Of a stretch of DNA of 64,000 nucleotides, positions 55,585 to 64,000 are shown in pieces. The notes beneath the pieces are model-generated. The model had not been told where the DNA came from. It saw nothing but the letters and a program-made list of their open reading frames with translations, and made no database searches. The DNA is taken from NCBI GenBank assembly GCA_949751835.1, contig CATKHK010000013.1:434001-498000 (forward strand), given 5' to 3'. How positions within the stretch are numbered: the first letter of the stretch is position 1; the number at the start of each line of letters is the position of its first letter. Origin of the DNA: Blepharisma japonicum (lineage: Eukaryota; Ciliophora; Heterotrichea; Heterotrichida; Blepharismidae). A program made the translations under genes and the position numbers.

Positions 55585-57294
55585 TTAGTCTTCTTGAGAG
55601 GACAAGTTATCTTCATCCCTCTCTGTTAAGAAAGGTGGATTAAATAATTCTCCTTCAAAATTGAACTCAATGTACGAGCTTTCACTGTTTTGGCGAATCC
55701 TTCTAGCTGGAGTAGCATTTGCAAAAGATAGATTTGCATTAACCAGTCTTGGCTTTCTATTGGCAATGTCTCTAAGAGAGAAAAATTTTGGATTTATAGT
55801 TTTGACATCAGATAAGGAGCTGCACACTTGGCCACTTAACTCTCTGAATGTTTCTCTTTTATAAAAGCTAAATTCGCTTTGGCTTGCACTTATTGGACTA
55901 ACAGATTTGCTTGCATCAGTTGATGCAGATGAAGTATCAAATAGTTCATATTTTCCTATCAATTTTTGTTCCTCTTCTTCAGCTAATCGAGAGTAAAAAA
56001 AACCTTGGAAAATTTCATCATCTGAATTTGGGATTTTTTCAAGAAAATCTGAATTTATAGGCAAGTACGTATACTCTTCATCAAAATTAGAAGCTCTCAC
56101 AGAAGGAATAAATGGAGGCAGCTTTTTCTTATTCAAAAGTTTATCCCATTGGATTTTGCTACACCATGGATGCTCCTTTACACCATCAAATCCATTTTTA
56201 AAACCAAGACGGTCTTCAGGATTTTTTTCCATAAGGCCTTTCAAAAGAGACTTGGCTGATTTTGACAGAAAATTTGGGAGAGGAAGATCTTCATTAAGAA
56301 TTTTCCAAAACATACGTGATCGATTTGAGTCATAAAAAGGAGACAGGCCAGTTAACATCTCATACAATAAGGCGCCAAGACTATAAAAATCAACTGCATG
56401 AGTGTGTCCTTCATTATTTAGCATTTCTGGGCTCATGTATTCTGGGGATCCACAAAAACTATAAGTTTTGTGCCTGCGGCGTATACGTTGCTTTGACAGG
56501 CCAAAGTCTGTTAGTTTAATGTGTCCATCAATATCTAATAAGATATTTTCAGGCTTTAGATCTCGATAAATGATTCCATTATCATGCAGATACTCCAATC
56601 CTAACAAAATTTCCCCAAAGTAAAATTTCGCTTGCTCTTCTGTAAATCTTCCTAAATTATGTAAATGGAAAAATAGTTCTCCCCCTGGACAAAAGTCTAA
56701 AACTAAATGCAAATTATTTTTTGTTTGAAAAGCCCAGTGCATTTTTACAATAAATGGATGGCTTATTCTGCTCATGATATCTTTTTCTGTTAAAATTTGG
56801 GTTATCTTTGCTTCTCTTTTAATGAACTCTTTATCCATTGTTTTTACTGCATATAACTCTCCTGTATCTTTTTTCCTCACTTCACTCACAGTTGAGAATC
56901 CTCCTTTGCCAATTACTTTAATAGGATTGAAATGACTGCATGAAACGCTTCCATTAGTTTGCTCAGAAAAAATTGCAACAAGCTCTTCATTATTCTTAAA
57001 TCGTGATAATGAGCGATCATATAGAGTTAAAGAATAGTCCAAAATGTCTGAACAAATTTTTGTATGAAATGCTACAATATCTGGGTGATCTGAGACCCTT
57101 ATTACTTCTGAAAGCAACCAACCACTTGTAAGTGAATCATCAGGAATAGTTATTGAAAATGTTTGCGATCTTACTTGTATTCGAAGGATTTTTGATTTCT
57201 CATTAAAGGATGAGGGCTTGAAAACTTTAGGTTGTCGGCTTGTGGAGACTAGCTTGTTAAGAGCGAGACTTTGATTTGAATTATTTGCTCCCAT
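55585..57294 (-). CDS. AGC protein kinase, S6K-like, probably N-myristoylated
   Basis: 569 aa; MGANNSNQ is a myristoylation-type N-terminus. An N-terminal region of about 120 residues (FSITIPDDSLTSGWLLSEVI) precedes the kinase (residues about 120-390): GKGGFSTVSEV, AVKTM, YRDLKPENIL, DFGLSK and the loop TYSFCGSPEYMSPEM. In the AGC tail the hydrophobic motif is FQGFFY, where S6K-type enzymes have Thr at the fifth position, so the phosphorylatable residue is replaced by Phe. A Ser-rich 160-residue C-terminal extension follows. Probable growth-control kinase at membranes; substrates unknown. Confidence 0.93.
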   Translation of the reverse strand: MGANNSNQSLALNKLVSTSRQPKVFKPSSFNEKSKILRIQVRSQTFSITIPDDSLTSGWLLSEVIRVSDHPDIVAFHTKICSDILDYSLTLYDRSLSRFKNNEELVAIFSEQTNGSVSCSHFNPIKVIGKGGFSTVSEVRKKDTGELYAVKTMDKEFIKREAKITQILTEKDIMSRISHPFIVKMHWAFQTKNNLHLVLDFCPGGELFFHLHNLGRFTEEQAKFYFGEILLGLEYLHDNGIIYRDLKPENILLDIDGHIKLTDFGLSKQRIRRRHKTYSFCGSPEYMSPEMLNNEGHTHAVDFYSLGALLYEMLTGLSPFYDSNRSRMFWKILNEDLPLPNFLSKSAKSLLKGLMEKNPEDRLGFKNGFDGVKEHPWCSKIQWDKLLNKKKLPPFIPSVRASNFDEEYTYLPINSDFLEKIPNSDDEIFQGFFYSRLAEEEEQKLIGKYELFDTSSASTDASKSVSPISASQSEFSFYKRETFRELSGQVCSSLSDVKTINPKFFSLRDIANRKPRLVNANLSFANATPARRIRQNSESSYIEFNFEGELFNPPFLTERDEDNLSSQED

Positions 57295-57791
57295 AATTAA
57301 TAAATATTTATAATTTATAATTTTTGTAATGTAATTAAAGTAATGGATACATATTATTTAGTTAAAAAGTGCATTAAGCAATTAGAGGAACTAATTAAAC
57401 CAAAATTGAATTGTCTCGACAAATTTTTATATTAACCATAAATATGAGTATTATATTTTTATTAAGGAAAAAAGATTAGAGTAACGATTAGTTTTAAGTT
57501 TGTGAAATAAAAATGGCTCTAAAATTATATAGCTTACGACTAAACGTTTTATTTGATATATTATGTGTGGCTGATTGCAATAACTAACCCTTAATAATAC
57601 AAATTACATTCTTTTTCATAAATTTTAAAAATTCAATTTAAAAATTTTATAACAAAATGTTGAATTTTTCGGTAATTCGTTAAACGAATTTTCTATAAAG
57701 TTAAATTATTTTTGGTTATTAGGCATTTAGAGGAAATATTTAGTAAAATAAACTCTCAAAACTAAATAAACTAACAGAATAGATAAAATTG
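57295..57791. other. Intergenic spacer, 497 bp
   Basis: Same-strand spacer. It contains a 30-codon ORF on + (57343-57435) that is probably chance, and the perfect palindrome at 57674-57690. No other element recognised. Confidence 0.4.
57674..57690. repeat. Perfect 8-bp inverted repeat with 1-nt spacer
   Basis: AATTCGTT-A-AACGAATT. The arms are exact reverse complements. It lies in a spacer, about 100 bp beyond the stop of the PPP1R21 gene. A 17-nt palindrome of this kind arises by chance now and then in a 64-kb window. Confidence 0.6.
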
Positions 57792-59669
57792 TTAAAACAT
57801 GTATATCTCGTTATTATTTACCTTCTCTGCTAACTTATTTATTTGCAGTATAGCTACTTCTTTGATTTTTTCATATAAATCTGATTCTACATTCAAAGTT
57901 GATATAGGCACAGGCTCCCCATTGCTGTCTGTAAGCCTAAGTGCTACCTTCTGAGCTCCATTTTTCACATCTTCTGAAATAGGTTCAGACTCTTGAAAAA
58001 TATTTTTTCCAACCTCTTCTTCTGATTTCTCTGTATTTTGTTCAATCGCAACTAAAATATTTTGAAGCTGCCTTACTTCATTATTAGCTTTTTCTGTGCA
58101 AGATTGAGATTTTTCTAGCTCTTTTTCAAGTCTGTGAATTTGCAATCTTTGCTCGTCAATTTTTCTTTCAGAAAGCTTTAAATCCTGCACGTTTTGTATA
58201 GCTTTTGAATATTCAATTCCTGGAGTATATGAGATTTCTCTTAAATTTGTTAAATAAGAAACTGAATTAAAATAAAGCTGAGAAGTATTGAAGTAAAGGT
58301 TTGATTTTAACTGTAACAAAGCTGAACAAATGTGATTTATAGCTGAACAAAGAGCTAGTAAAGATCCTAAAATTTCGTCATTGATTGATCTAGTTGATTT
58401 TACAGTAATTTTATACCTAAGTTTTGTGTCAAGTGCCAGTCGTTTACCCCAAAAATTTGAGCATTTTGTTATCGATTGCACCAAATTTTTAGTGAGATCT
58501 TGCAGTAGATCCCAGCAACTGTGCTTTCCATATGATGATGCGATAGCAAAGGCTAGACCTCTACCAATATAGCTTTCTATTTTTTTGAGACAGTCAATTA
58601 GTTCTTGATTGAGGCTATTCAACTCAGCTGAGTCCTCGACTCACTTCCCTTCTTGCTGCAGCTGCAATATTAAAATAGATAATAAAGCTTTATAATTTCT
58701 TGATATATCGTCAACCGACTTTATAGCTTTATTTACATCAAGTTTTTCAAGTGTCAATTCTTTGATCCCAATACTAAAATTTTCTAAAAATATTTCATAT
58801 CGCTTTTGAAATTCAGATAAAATTCTCCTGTATTGTGGATTTGAATTTTCATATAAAAATTGCAGCCTTGCGCTATATTTCACACAAATATCAGAAATGT
58901 GAGGACAAATTTGCGATAAAGAAGCCTTTGCTTTTGTTATTCATTCACATTGTTTTTGGGTATAAGAAAAATTAAATTTAGGTGCATTATAGCATGCTAA
59001 ATATTCAAAGCCTGTATCGTCAAGAGATACCTTTGTTCTTAACTTGTTTTCTAAAGTGTTCGTTTTTTCTTGAAATGAAGAATTAATTTTGTGGAAATTT
59101 GCTTGAGATTCCTGCAGTTCTTTATTTTTTACTTGAATCAAGGCTGAAAGCTCATTTCTTTCTTTACTTAGTTGCTGTAATTGGGTCTTTTGAGAATTTA
59201 TTTGGCTTTGCATGTCTTCAATCTGCTCATTCATATTTCTCATAAATTCGTCCTTTTTCCCTACAATTTCTCTTCAATCAGCTTTTTTCTTTTTACTTTT
59301 CTCTTTAAGGTAAAAATTTGTCATGTGGACTTGCTCGTTTTCTTTGATTTTGGCATCTAGCTCTTCTTGTAATATTGTTAATTGGTTAGCTAGCTCTTCA
59401 AGCTTATTAGTCCCTTTAGATTTTCATAGTCCTCATGATGACCAAGAGCTTTGAGATTTTGACTTGAATTCTTCTTGTAAATTTTCACATCTTTTAGTAA
59501 GCTGTTGGTTAAGAAGGTTAAGAGAATCGATTTCGTTTGCTTGAAGCTTGCATCTGGCTTCAAGTTCTTCTTTAATTTTTTGTAATTCAGTATTTTCATT
59601 TACTGTTGTTTGGAGAGCTTGTTTTATAAGTGCTTTTTGCTTTTTAAGAAGCGAAATTTCTTCTTCCAT
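57792..59669 (-). CDS. PPP1R21: PPP1R21 homologue (KLRAQ domain; FERRY complex type)
   Basis: 625 aa; one frame joined by many TGA-Trp codons. ATG 59669, stop TAA 57792-57794. The N-terminus (about residues 1-75) matches the KLRAQ domain of PPP1R21: LLKKQKALIKQALQ, then QANEIDSLNLLNQQLTKRC and ENLQEEFKSKSQ. Next, LDAKIKENEQVHMTNFYLKE corresponds to KKIEENERLHIQFFEA in PPP1R21. The middle half is helical; the C-terminal coil includes KLSERKIDEQRLQIHRLEKE. PPP1R21 is the Fy-2 subunit of the FERRY complex that links mRNA to Rab5 early endosomes. The match in the N-terminus is good; the rest is less certain. Confidence 0.8.
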
Positions 59670-59956
59670 CAGCACTTTTTAATTAGAAATTTTATAATTA
59701 AAAACAAAGATGCAATTTCGTATTGTATAAGAGATACTAATGCTAATATTTTTCTATTGTAAAATTATTTGTTATTTATTTATATAATCTATTTAGGTCA
59801 TCTCTATTGACCAGATGTAGAAATGAAGCTCTTATAAATCTTGCTATAAAATATTAATTAAAATGTTATAAGTTACTTGCTAAAATCACGCTAGTTGATC
59901 AGAGAAATATAGTGTCTCAGATTCAGCAATTAATTTAATTAATTTATCTTAGAAAT

Positions 59957-60790
59957 ATGAAAAAGATATGCAATTCTTCATTTGCCGATAATGATCTTGA
60001 AGAAGACAAATATAGCTTATCCTCGTGCTTTAGAGCCAAATCACTTACTAGGCTAAATAATTGCTCAAATTCTTCAATTAAAAACTCCCCAAAATCTCGA
60101 GACAATCTAAAAATCTTACGAAGAGATGACACAAAATTAACATCAAAAGCTCCTATCTCCAATAACTTTATCCTTTCATCTGCATCTTCAGAGTCTCTAT
60201 TATTAAACTCTTCACAAAATTTCCAGATAAATTATATAACTTCAAAATTTGCTTATAAACGGTTGACGAACTATCAAGACCAGCGCAAACTGGTAACCAT
60301 AAAAATTAAAAAAATCCCAATTTCTTATTACAAAAAATCTGCATTTAAGGCTTATGAAAAGCCAAATTTAGCAAATTGCATAAAAATTGAAAAATCGAGC
60401 TTGGCCAAAAAGTATAAAATTATTCCAATATCGTCAGAATCTCTAAATAGCTCATTAATTCAAAGTAAGCAAAGTAAGAGCAGTAGTCAAATAAAATATT
60501 TCAAAAAAGGTGAACAAATTTTAAGAAAAAAAATTGAAGAAAATAAAGTTTCGCTTGGAAAAAATGCAAAAGAGAAGCCAATTCTGCAGAAAAAAATAGC
60601 AAAGGAAAGGATAATTTTAGGAAAAATTACCAAAGATAAGGTCGCTCCTCTCAATACAAAAGTACAAAATAATAAACCTAATACAAATTTTATGAATAAT
60701 GAAAAGCCAGAAATTACTATTATTAGAAAAGAAAATCGAAATTTGTCAATATGCTCATGAGGATCTGACCATTGAAATTTCAAAAGATAA
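59957..60790 (+). CDS. Hypothetical Lys/Ser-rich protein, 277 aa
   Basis: ATG 59957; it runs through a TGA-Trp after the NRKENRNLSICS region to TAA 60788-60790. Low-complexity Ser/Asn/Lys composition. The C-terminal half has KxxILxKKIxxxK-type repeats (QILRKKIEENKVSLGK, ILQKKIAKERIILGK). No known domain. Divergent from PPP1R21 (287 bp). Confidence 0.65.
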
Positions 60791-60943
60791 AATACCGCTA
60801 AATATTTAATCACAAATGCTGTTTGTAGTATATTAATCTTGAACCTTTATTTTATATTCCAGAATATATACTAATTCTGATGGATTAGAAAATCTAATTA
60901 ATTTATCAATAGTATTTTTATCATTCTTATTGCTTCATATAAT

Positions 60944-61735
60944 TTAAATGAATTTTGAGCTTTCATTTTCTTGACTAATTTCCATTAACAGTCATCCATC
61001 AGTACCCCACACATAAGTCCAAAACTCTTTGAATCCGCCGCTTTGATCTTTCATTATTTTTCCTGAACTTAAATTCACAGTCACATCTTTGACTTTAGCA
61101 TCAATAAAAACTGTAAAAATTTTTTCTGGTCTGTCTAGCTTTACAAATCTAATTTTATTAACAACAACATTACTGACTACGTTGCTTTCATTTCGATTTC
61201 TCATCTCATTCAAGATATCTCTTCATTTAATAAATAAGTTGTGAGATAATTTTCCTTCAATAAAATTCAAATCTTGCTCAGACCATGCTTTTTGCAAATC
61301 AATAAATGATTGGGTAACATTCGAAATTAATTCTTTTTCATCCCATATACATTCTTTAGTAGGCTCATTGATTAAATGCTCTATGATTTCTTTGTGCTTT
61401 TTTTCAACCTTCTTGTCAATTGAGAAGAAAGATCCCAGTATAGCAATAATTACAAATACAAAGAAAGCTCCTATTACAATGTAAAAGTCAGTAGTATACG
61501 CTTCCAAATTATCATCGAATAAAAAGTAAGCAATTATTATGATAAAAAAATCAATAGTAGACGTTACATCCGAGTTACTATTGCTATTATTTGAACTTCT
61601 TGAATAAGAGCTTCTTCTGCTGCTACTTTTACTTCCACTACTGCTACCACCTCCTCCTGCTCTAGATTCAGCAATTTGTAAAAAGACTAGCAATATGAGT
61701 ATCAGAGTAAAATATATCTGACGAAATCCAAACAT
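60944..61735 (-). CDS. Signal-peptide membrane protein with Tim44-like domain
   Basis: 263 aa; the first ATG is 61735 and the stop is TAA 60944-60946; TGA-Trp at 61223 and 60992. Signal peptide (RQIYFTLILILLVFLQIAES), then a Gly/Ser/Asn-rich linker. One or two transmembrane segments follow (TIDFFIIIIAYFLFDD and FYIVIGAFFVFVIIAILGSF). The C-terminal about 140 residues look like the Tim44-like fold: FIDLQKAWSEQDLNFIE, KLSHNLFIKWRDIL and FWTYVWGTDGWLLMEI at the end. Tim44-like domains bind membranes or precursors. The secretory-type N-terminus argues against a mitochondrial location. Confidence 0.78.
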
Positions 61736-61853
61736 TTTATTATTGCTTTCAAAATATAAATTCACATATATTCTGATATCATTTTTAAAAAATTTAGCTT
61801 TTTACCCTAATTTATCTGAGAAAGATAGATATTTATTAAGAATTCGATAATTT

Positions 61854-63998
61854 TTAGCAAGAAGCATCACTAACTTCTTGAGGTTCTTGCTCAGACTCAT
61901 TAACTTGCTCTGAGGCTTCCTCAGCTGCAGCTTGTGGCATTTCAGTATTTTCACCTTCCTCTTGGTTTATTGGCTGCTCCAGCACTTCACCTTGTGGATC
62001 TTGATCAATTTCAGGCTGTGCTTCCTTGGTTTCTTCTTCAGCTTGGAGTTCAATGTTTGAGTCTTCAGTTTTTGCCTCTTCTGAAATTTCAATGCTTTGC
62101 TCTTCGCTTGGACTTTCTTGAGCAGTTTCTGCAACTTCAACTTGGGCATCAGACTGCTGTGGTTCATCTTGCTTTACTTCTTCAGTTTCTATTGTCTCCT
62201 TTACTTCTAATTCTGATTGAAGTTCTTGGGTTTCAGGGATTTGCTGCACACCTTCTTCAGAGACTTGAATTTCTTGCGAGCCAGTTTGGATTTCTTGAGG
62301 GGTTTCTTGGGTTCCTGAATTCTCTATTCCTTCTTCAGCTACAACACTTTCTTTATTTTCTTCAGATGTGGGTTGAGAGTCTTGAGTTTCAATTGTAACC
62401 TCAGGCTGAGAGTCAACTATAGGCTCTGAATTTTCTTCAACATCATCAAATTCAACAGATACGATTTCAACAGTTTGAGTTAAATTTTCTTCCTCTTTAG
62501 CCTCAGTTTTTGCTTCCTCTATTGAAGGCTGAGCTGCTTCAGATGTTTCTACAACTGTATCAAATTCAACAGATACAATTTCCACTGTTTGAGTTACTTC
62601 TGACTGATCTTCAGGCTGGGTTTTTATTTCTTCAACTGCAGGCTCTACTGTTTCAGATTCAATATTTTCTTTAATTTCAACAAATTCAACTGATACAATT
62701 TCTGCTGTTTGAGTAACCTCTGCTTGCTCATTTTCATTGGTTTCATCCCATTCAACAGATACAACTTGCACTGTTTGAGTTTGTTCTGTTTGCTGCTCGC
62801 CCTCATCCTTAGTTTCTTCAGCTGTCGGTTCCTCTGCTTCAGGAATATTATTATTTTCTTCAGTAGTCTCAGCTTCTTGTGCTTTTGGCTCTTCATCATT
62901 TTTCTCAATTTCAATGATTTCATCAATATGACTTTCTTCATTTTCAACCTCTTCTTTAGGTTCTTCAGTTGTCTCTACTTCTTCTTTTATTTCTTCATGC
63001 TGACCTTCTGTGACTTCTTCTTGAATATTCTCAGGCTCAACTGCAGGCTGCTCTTCTTTAATTTCAAACTCTAATTCGTCTTTAGTCATTGGTCCATCTG
63101 TAGGGACATCTTCAGGGTTTTCTTCAGGATTTTCTTCGGGGTTTTCTTCATTTTTTTTAATCTCAAATCCATAATCCTCTTGATAGTTTCCAGCAATTTC
63201 TTCTTGCTTCTCATCTTTAACCTCGAACTCAAACTCGTCTTTAGCTGGCTGTGGGATTTCTACATCAATTTCTTGGTTTTCGTCTTTTTTTATTTCTTTT
63301 TCTTTTTCATCTGGCTCATATTCGAGATCTTCCTTGCTAAGTGGATCACTTTGCTCGATTTCTTCTTCTGGAGATTCTGCATCTTCATATTTGGTATTGT
63401 CACTGCTTTGGTAAGAAGAAAATATGTGCTCTTTATTCTCATGCTCGTGCTCGTGCTCTTGCTCTTTTTCTTCATCTTCTGAAAAATTATCGCCAAATGT
63501 AGGGATTCTTTGATCTCCGAGATTAGCTTCTTCCTTTTTATTTTCAACCTCTAAATACTGAGTCTTAAAGCTTTCCCAATTTTCTGACCTTAATAAAACT
63601 TCATTTACTTCAGGTTGGGCTTGAGAAAGCTTATTGATTAAGTTTGCAATTCGTTTTAGATGGCCGAGATAGCCAGGTTTTAGCTTAGAAGACGATTTTA
63701 CCTGCTCAAGTCCTTTTTGTGCAATTTTTTCTACGAGTTTGGCCTCCTCAAGAAGCTGCTTTTTAAGATCGCTATGATTGATATATAAAACTCCTTGAAC
63801 GATATTTTCAAAAGACGAATGGAGCATGGAGTTCCATGAAAACCTGAAAAATAAGTCTACAAGCACTTTCATTGCCCCAGCTTCATACAATTTAGTGTAG
63901 ATTTCTTTCTTTTCCATTTTAATAGCAGCGTTTAATGCTTCCACTATTTTAAGTCTCCCTTCTCCGAGTACCTCAATTGTTTCTTTAAAGGTTGTCGC
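61854..63998 (-). CDS. PP6 regulatory subunit (SAPS family) with Glu-rich tail, 5' end outside window
   Basis: The frame is open to the window edge; stop TAA 61854-61856; about 714 residues visible. The N-terminal visible part matches SAPS (PPP6R/Sit4-associated) proteins: VLGEGRLKIVEALNAA, MKVLVDLFFRFSWNSMLH and KPGYLGHLKRIANLI. After about residue 160 it becomes extremely Glu/Gln-rich for some 550 residues, with repeats such as ENPEENPEENPED and four copies of TQT(V/A)-type blocks. SAPS proteins bind the catalytic subunit PP6/Sit4. The Glu-rich tail is much longer and more acidic than usual. Confidence 0.88.
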   Translation of the reverse strand, partial: ATTFKETIEVLGEGRLKIVEALNAAIKMEKKEIYTKLYEAGAMKVLVDLFFRFSWNSMLHSSFENIVQGVLYINHSDLKKQLLEEAKLVEKIAQKGLEQVKSSSKLKPGYLGHLKRIANLINKLSQAQPEVNEVLLRSENWESFKTQYLEVENKKEEANLGDQRIPTFGDNFSEDEEKEQEHEHEHENKEHIFSSYQSSDNTKYEDAESPEEEIEQSDPLSKEDLEYEPDEKEKEIKKDENQEIDVEIPQPAKDEFEFEVKDEKQEEIAGNYQEDYGFEIKKNEENPEENPEENPEDVPTDGPMTKDELEFEIKEEQPAVEPENIQEEVTEGQHEEIKEEVETTEEPKEEVENEESHIDEIIEIEKNDEEPKAQEAETTEENNNIPEAEEPTAEETKDEGEQQTEQTQTVQVVSVEWDETNENEQAEVTQTAEIVSVEFVEIKENIESETVEPAVEEIKTQPEDQSEVTQTVEIVSVEFDTVVETSEAAQPSIEEAKTEAKEEENLTQTVEIVSVEFDDVEENSEPIVDSQPEVTIETQDSQPTSEENKESVVAEEGIENSGTQETPQEIQTGSQEIQVSEEGVQQIPETQELQSELEVKETIETEEVKQDEPQQSDAQVEVAETAQESPSEEQSIEISEEAKTEDSNIELQAEEETKEAQPEIDQDPQGEVLEQPINQEEGENTEMPQAAAEEASEQVNESEQEPQEVSDASC
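62441..62781 (-). repeat. Four copies of a TQTVEIVSVEF-type peptide block
   Basis: Blocks at about 62746-62781, 62680-62715, 62560-62595 and 62441-62481 encode TQT-(V/A)-(E/Q)-(I/V)-VSVE-(F/W). Spacing between starts is 22, 40 and 38 residues. The hydrophobic VSVEF is unusual in an otherwise acidic disordered tail, suggesting a binding motif repeated for avidity. Confidence 0.85.
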
Positions 63999-64000
63999 AA

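Noticed and set aside
57343-57435. 30-codon ATG ORF on + in the spacer next to the S6K-like kinase.
   Set aside because: Too short and no motif; chance level.
57580-57592. AACTAACCCTT resembling a telomere repeat unit.
   Set aside because: Single imperfect copy within a chromosome-internal spacer; no tandem array.
57797-57811. GTAAATAATAACGAG near the C-terminus of the PPP1R21 gene as an intron.
   Set aside because: Ends GAG, unlike the TAG/AAG/CAG of supported introns, and contains no in-frame stop; kept as coding.
61934-62398. Open stretch on + opposite the Glu-rich SAPS tail, plus similar ones up to 63482.
   Set aside because: Leu/Phe-rich antisense of GAA/GAG-rich sequence; no independent coding signal.

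Overview
The window is protein-dense, AT-rich eukaryotic DNA, almost certainly from the macronuclear genome of a heterotrich ciliate of the Blepharisma type. Two features point there. First, TGA is read as tryptophan throughout: conserved proteins (complex I 75 kDa subunit, a PH domain, SNM1 nuclease, Exo70, SNF1-like kinase) only become intact when in-frame TGA is translated as Trp, often at a Trp the family conserves, and every gene called here stops at TAA or TAG. Second, the introns are about 15 nt long. I found six of 15 nt and one of 16 nt, all starting GTAA, ending AG and carrying an A at position 10. The species assignment is inference; the code and intron size are read from the sequence.

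I call 46 protein-coding genes, 19 on + and 27 on -, two of them cut by the window edges. No rRNA, tRNA, CRISPR array, transposase or telomere repeat was seen. Genes are tightly packed: stops of three convergent pairs lie 24-27 bp apart, one divergent pair has only 13 bp between start codons, and one same-strand pair is separated by 15 nt in the same frame.

Layout. 1-8.9 kb: coiled-coil gene end, a 1.7 kb gene-free stretch, an unknown protein, a two-RRM protein, NDUFS1, a four-TM protein, a small coiled-coil protein and a SETD9-like SET protein. 8.9-16.2 kb: CSA-like WD40 protein, PX-domain protein, TRAIP-like RING protein, PH-AGC kinase, an unknown protein, centrin. 16.4-27.5 kb: coiled-coil proteins, a helix-turn-helix-like protein, a macro-like/Cys-rich protein, a long QRICH2-like coiled-coil protein, a small Cys-rich protein, an SNM1 nuclease. 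27.7-36.2 kb: ankyrin/EF-hand protein with a duplicated C-terminal module, pepsin-type protease, small Tim chaperone, unknown proteins, B-box-like acidic protein. 36.9-45.4 kb: mitochondrial Cpn60, ERK-type MAP kinase, Exo70, SHIPPO-like protein, taxilin, an unknown protein. 45.4-64 kb: a seven-TM RGS protein divergent from an SK-like K+ channel, basic and RRM-like proteins, GNA1, SNF1-like kinase with a start codon split by an intron, WWE-like myristoylated protein, ribosomal protein eS12, S6K-like AGC kinase, PPP1R21 homologue, a Tim44-like membrane protein and a PP6 regulatory (SAPS) subunit with a long Glu-rich tail.

The content is mostly housekeeping plus signalling and cilium/cortex proteins, with no operon logic and no obvious mobile or defence cassette. 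The most notable items are the start codon split by an intron, the uniform micro-intron motif, the unusual domain pairings (macro-like plus Cys-rich; WWE-like plus myristoylation; 7TM plus RGS) and the extreme closeness of several gene pairs.
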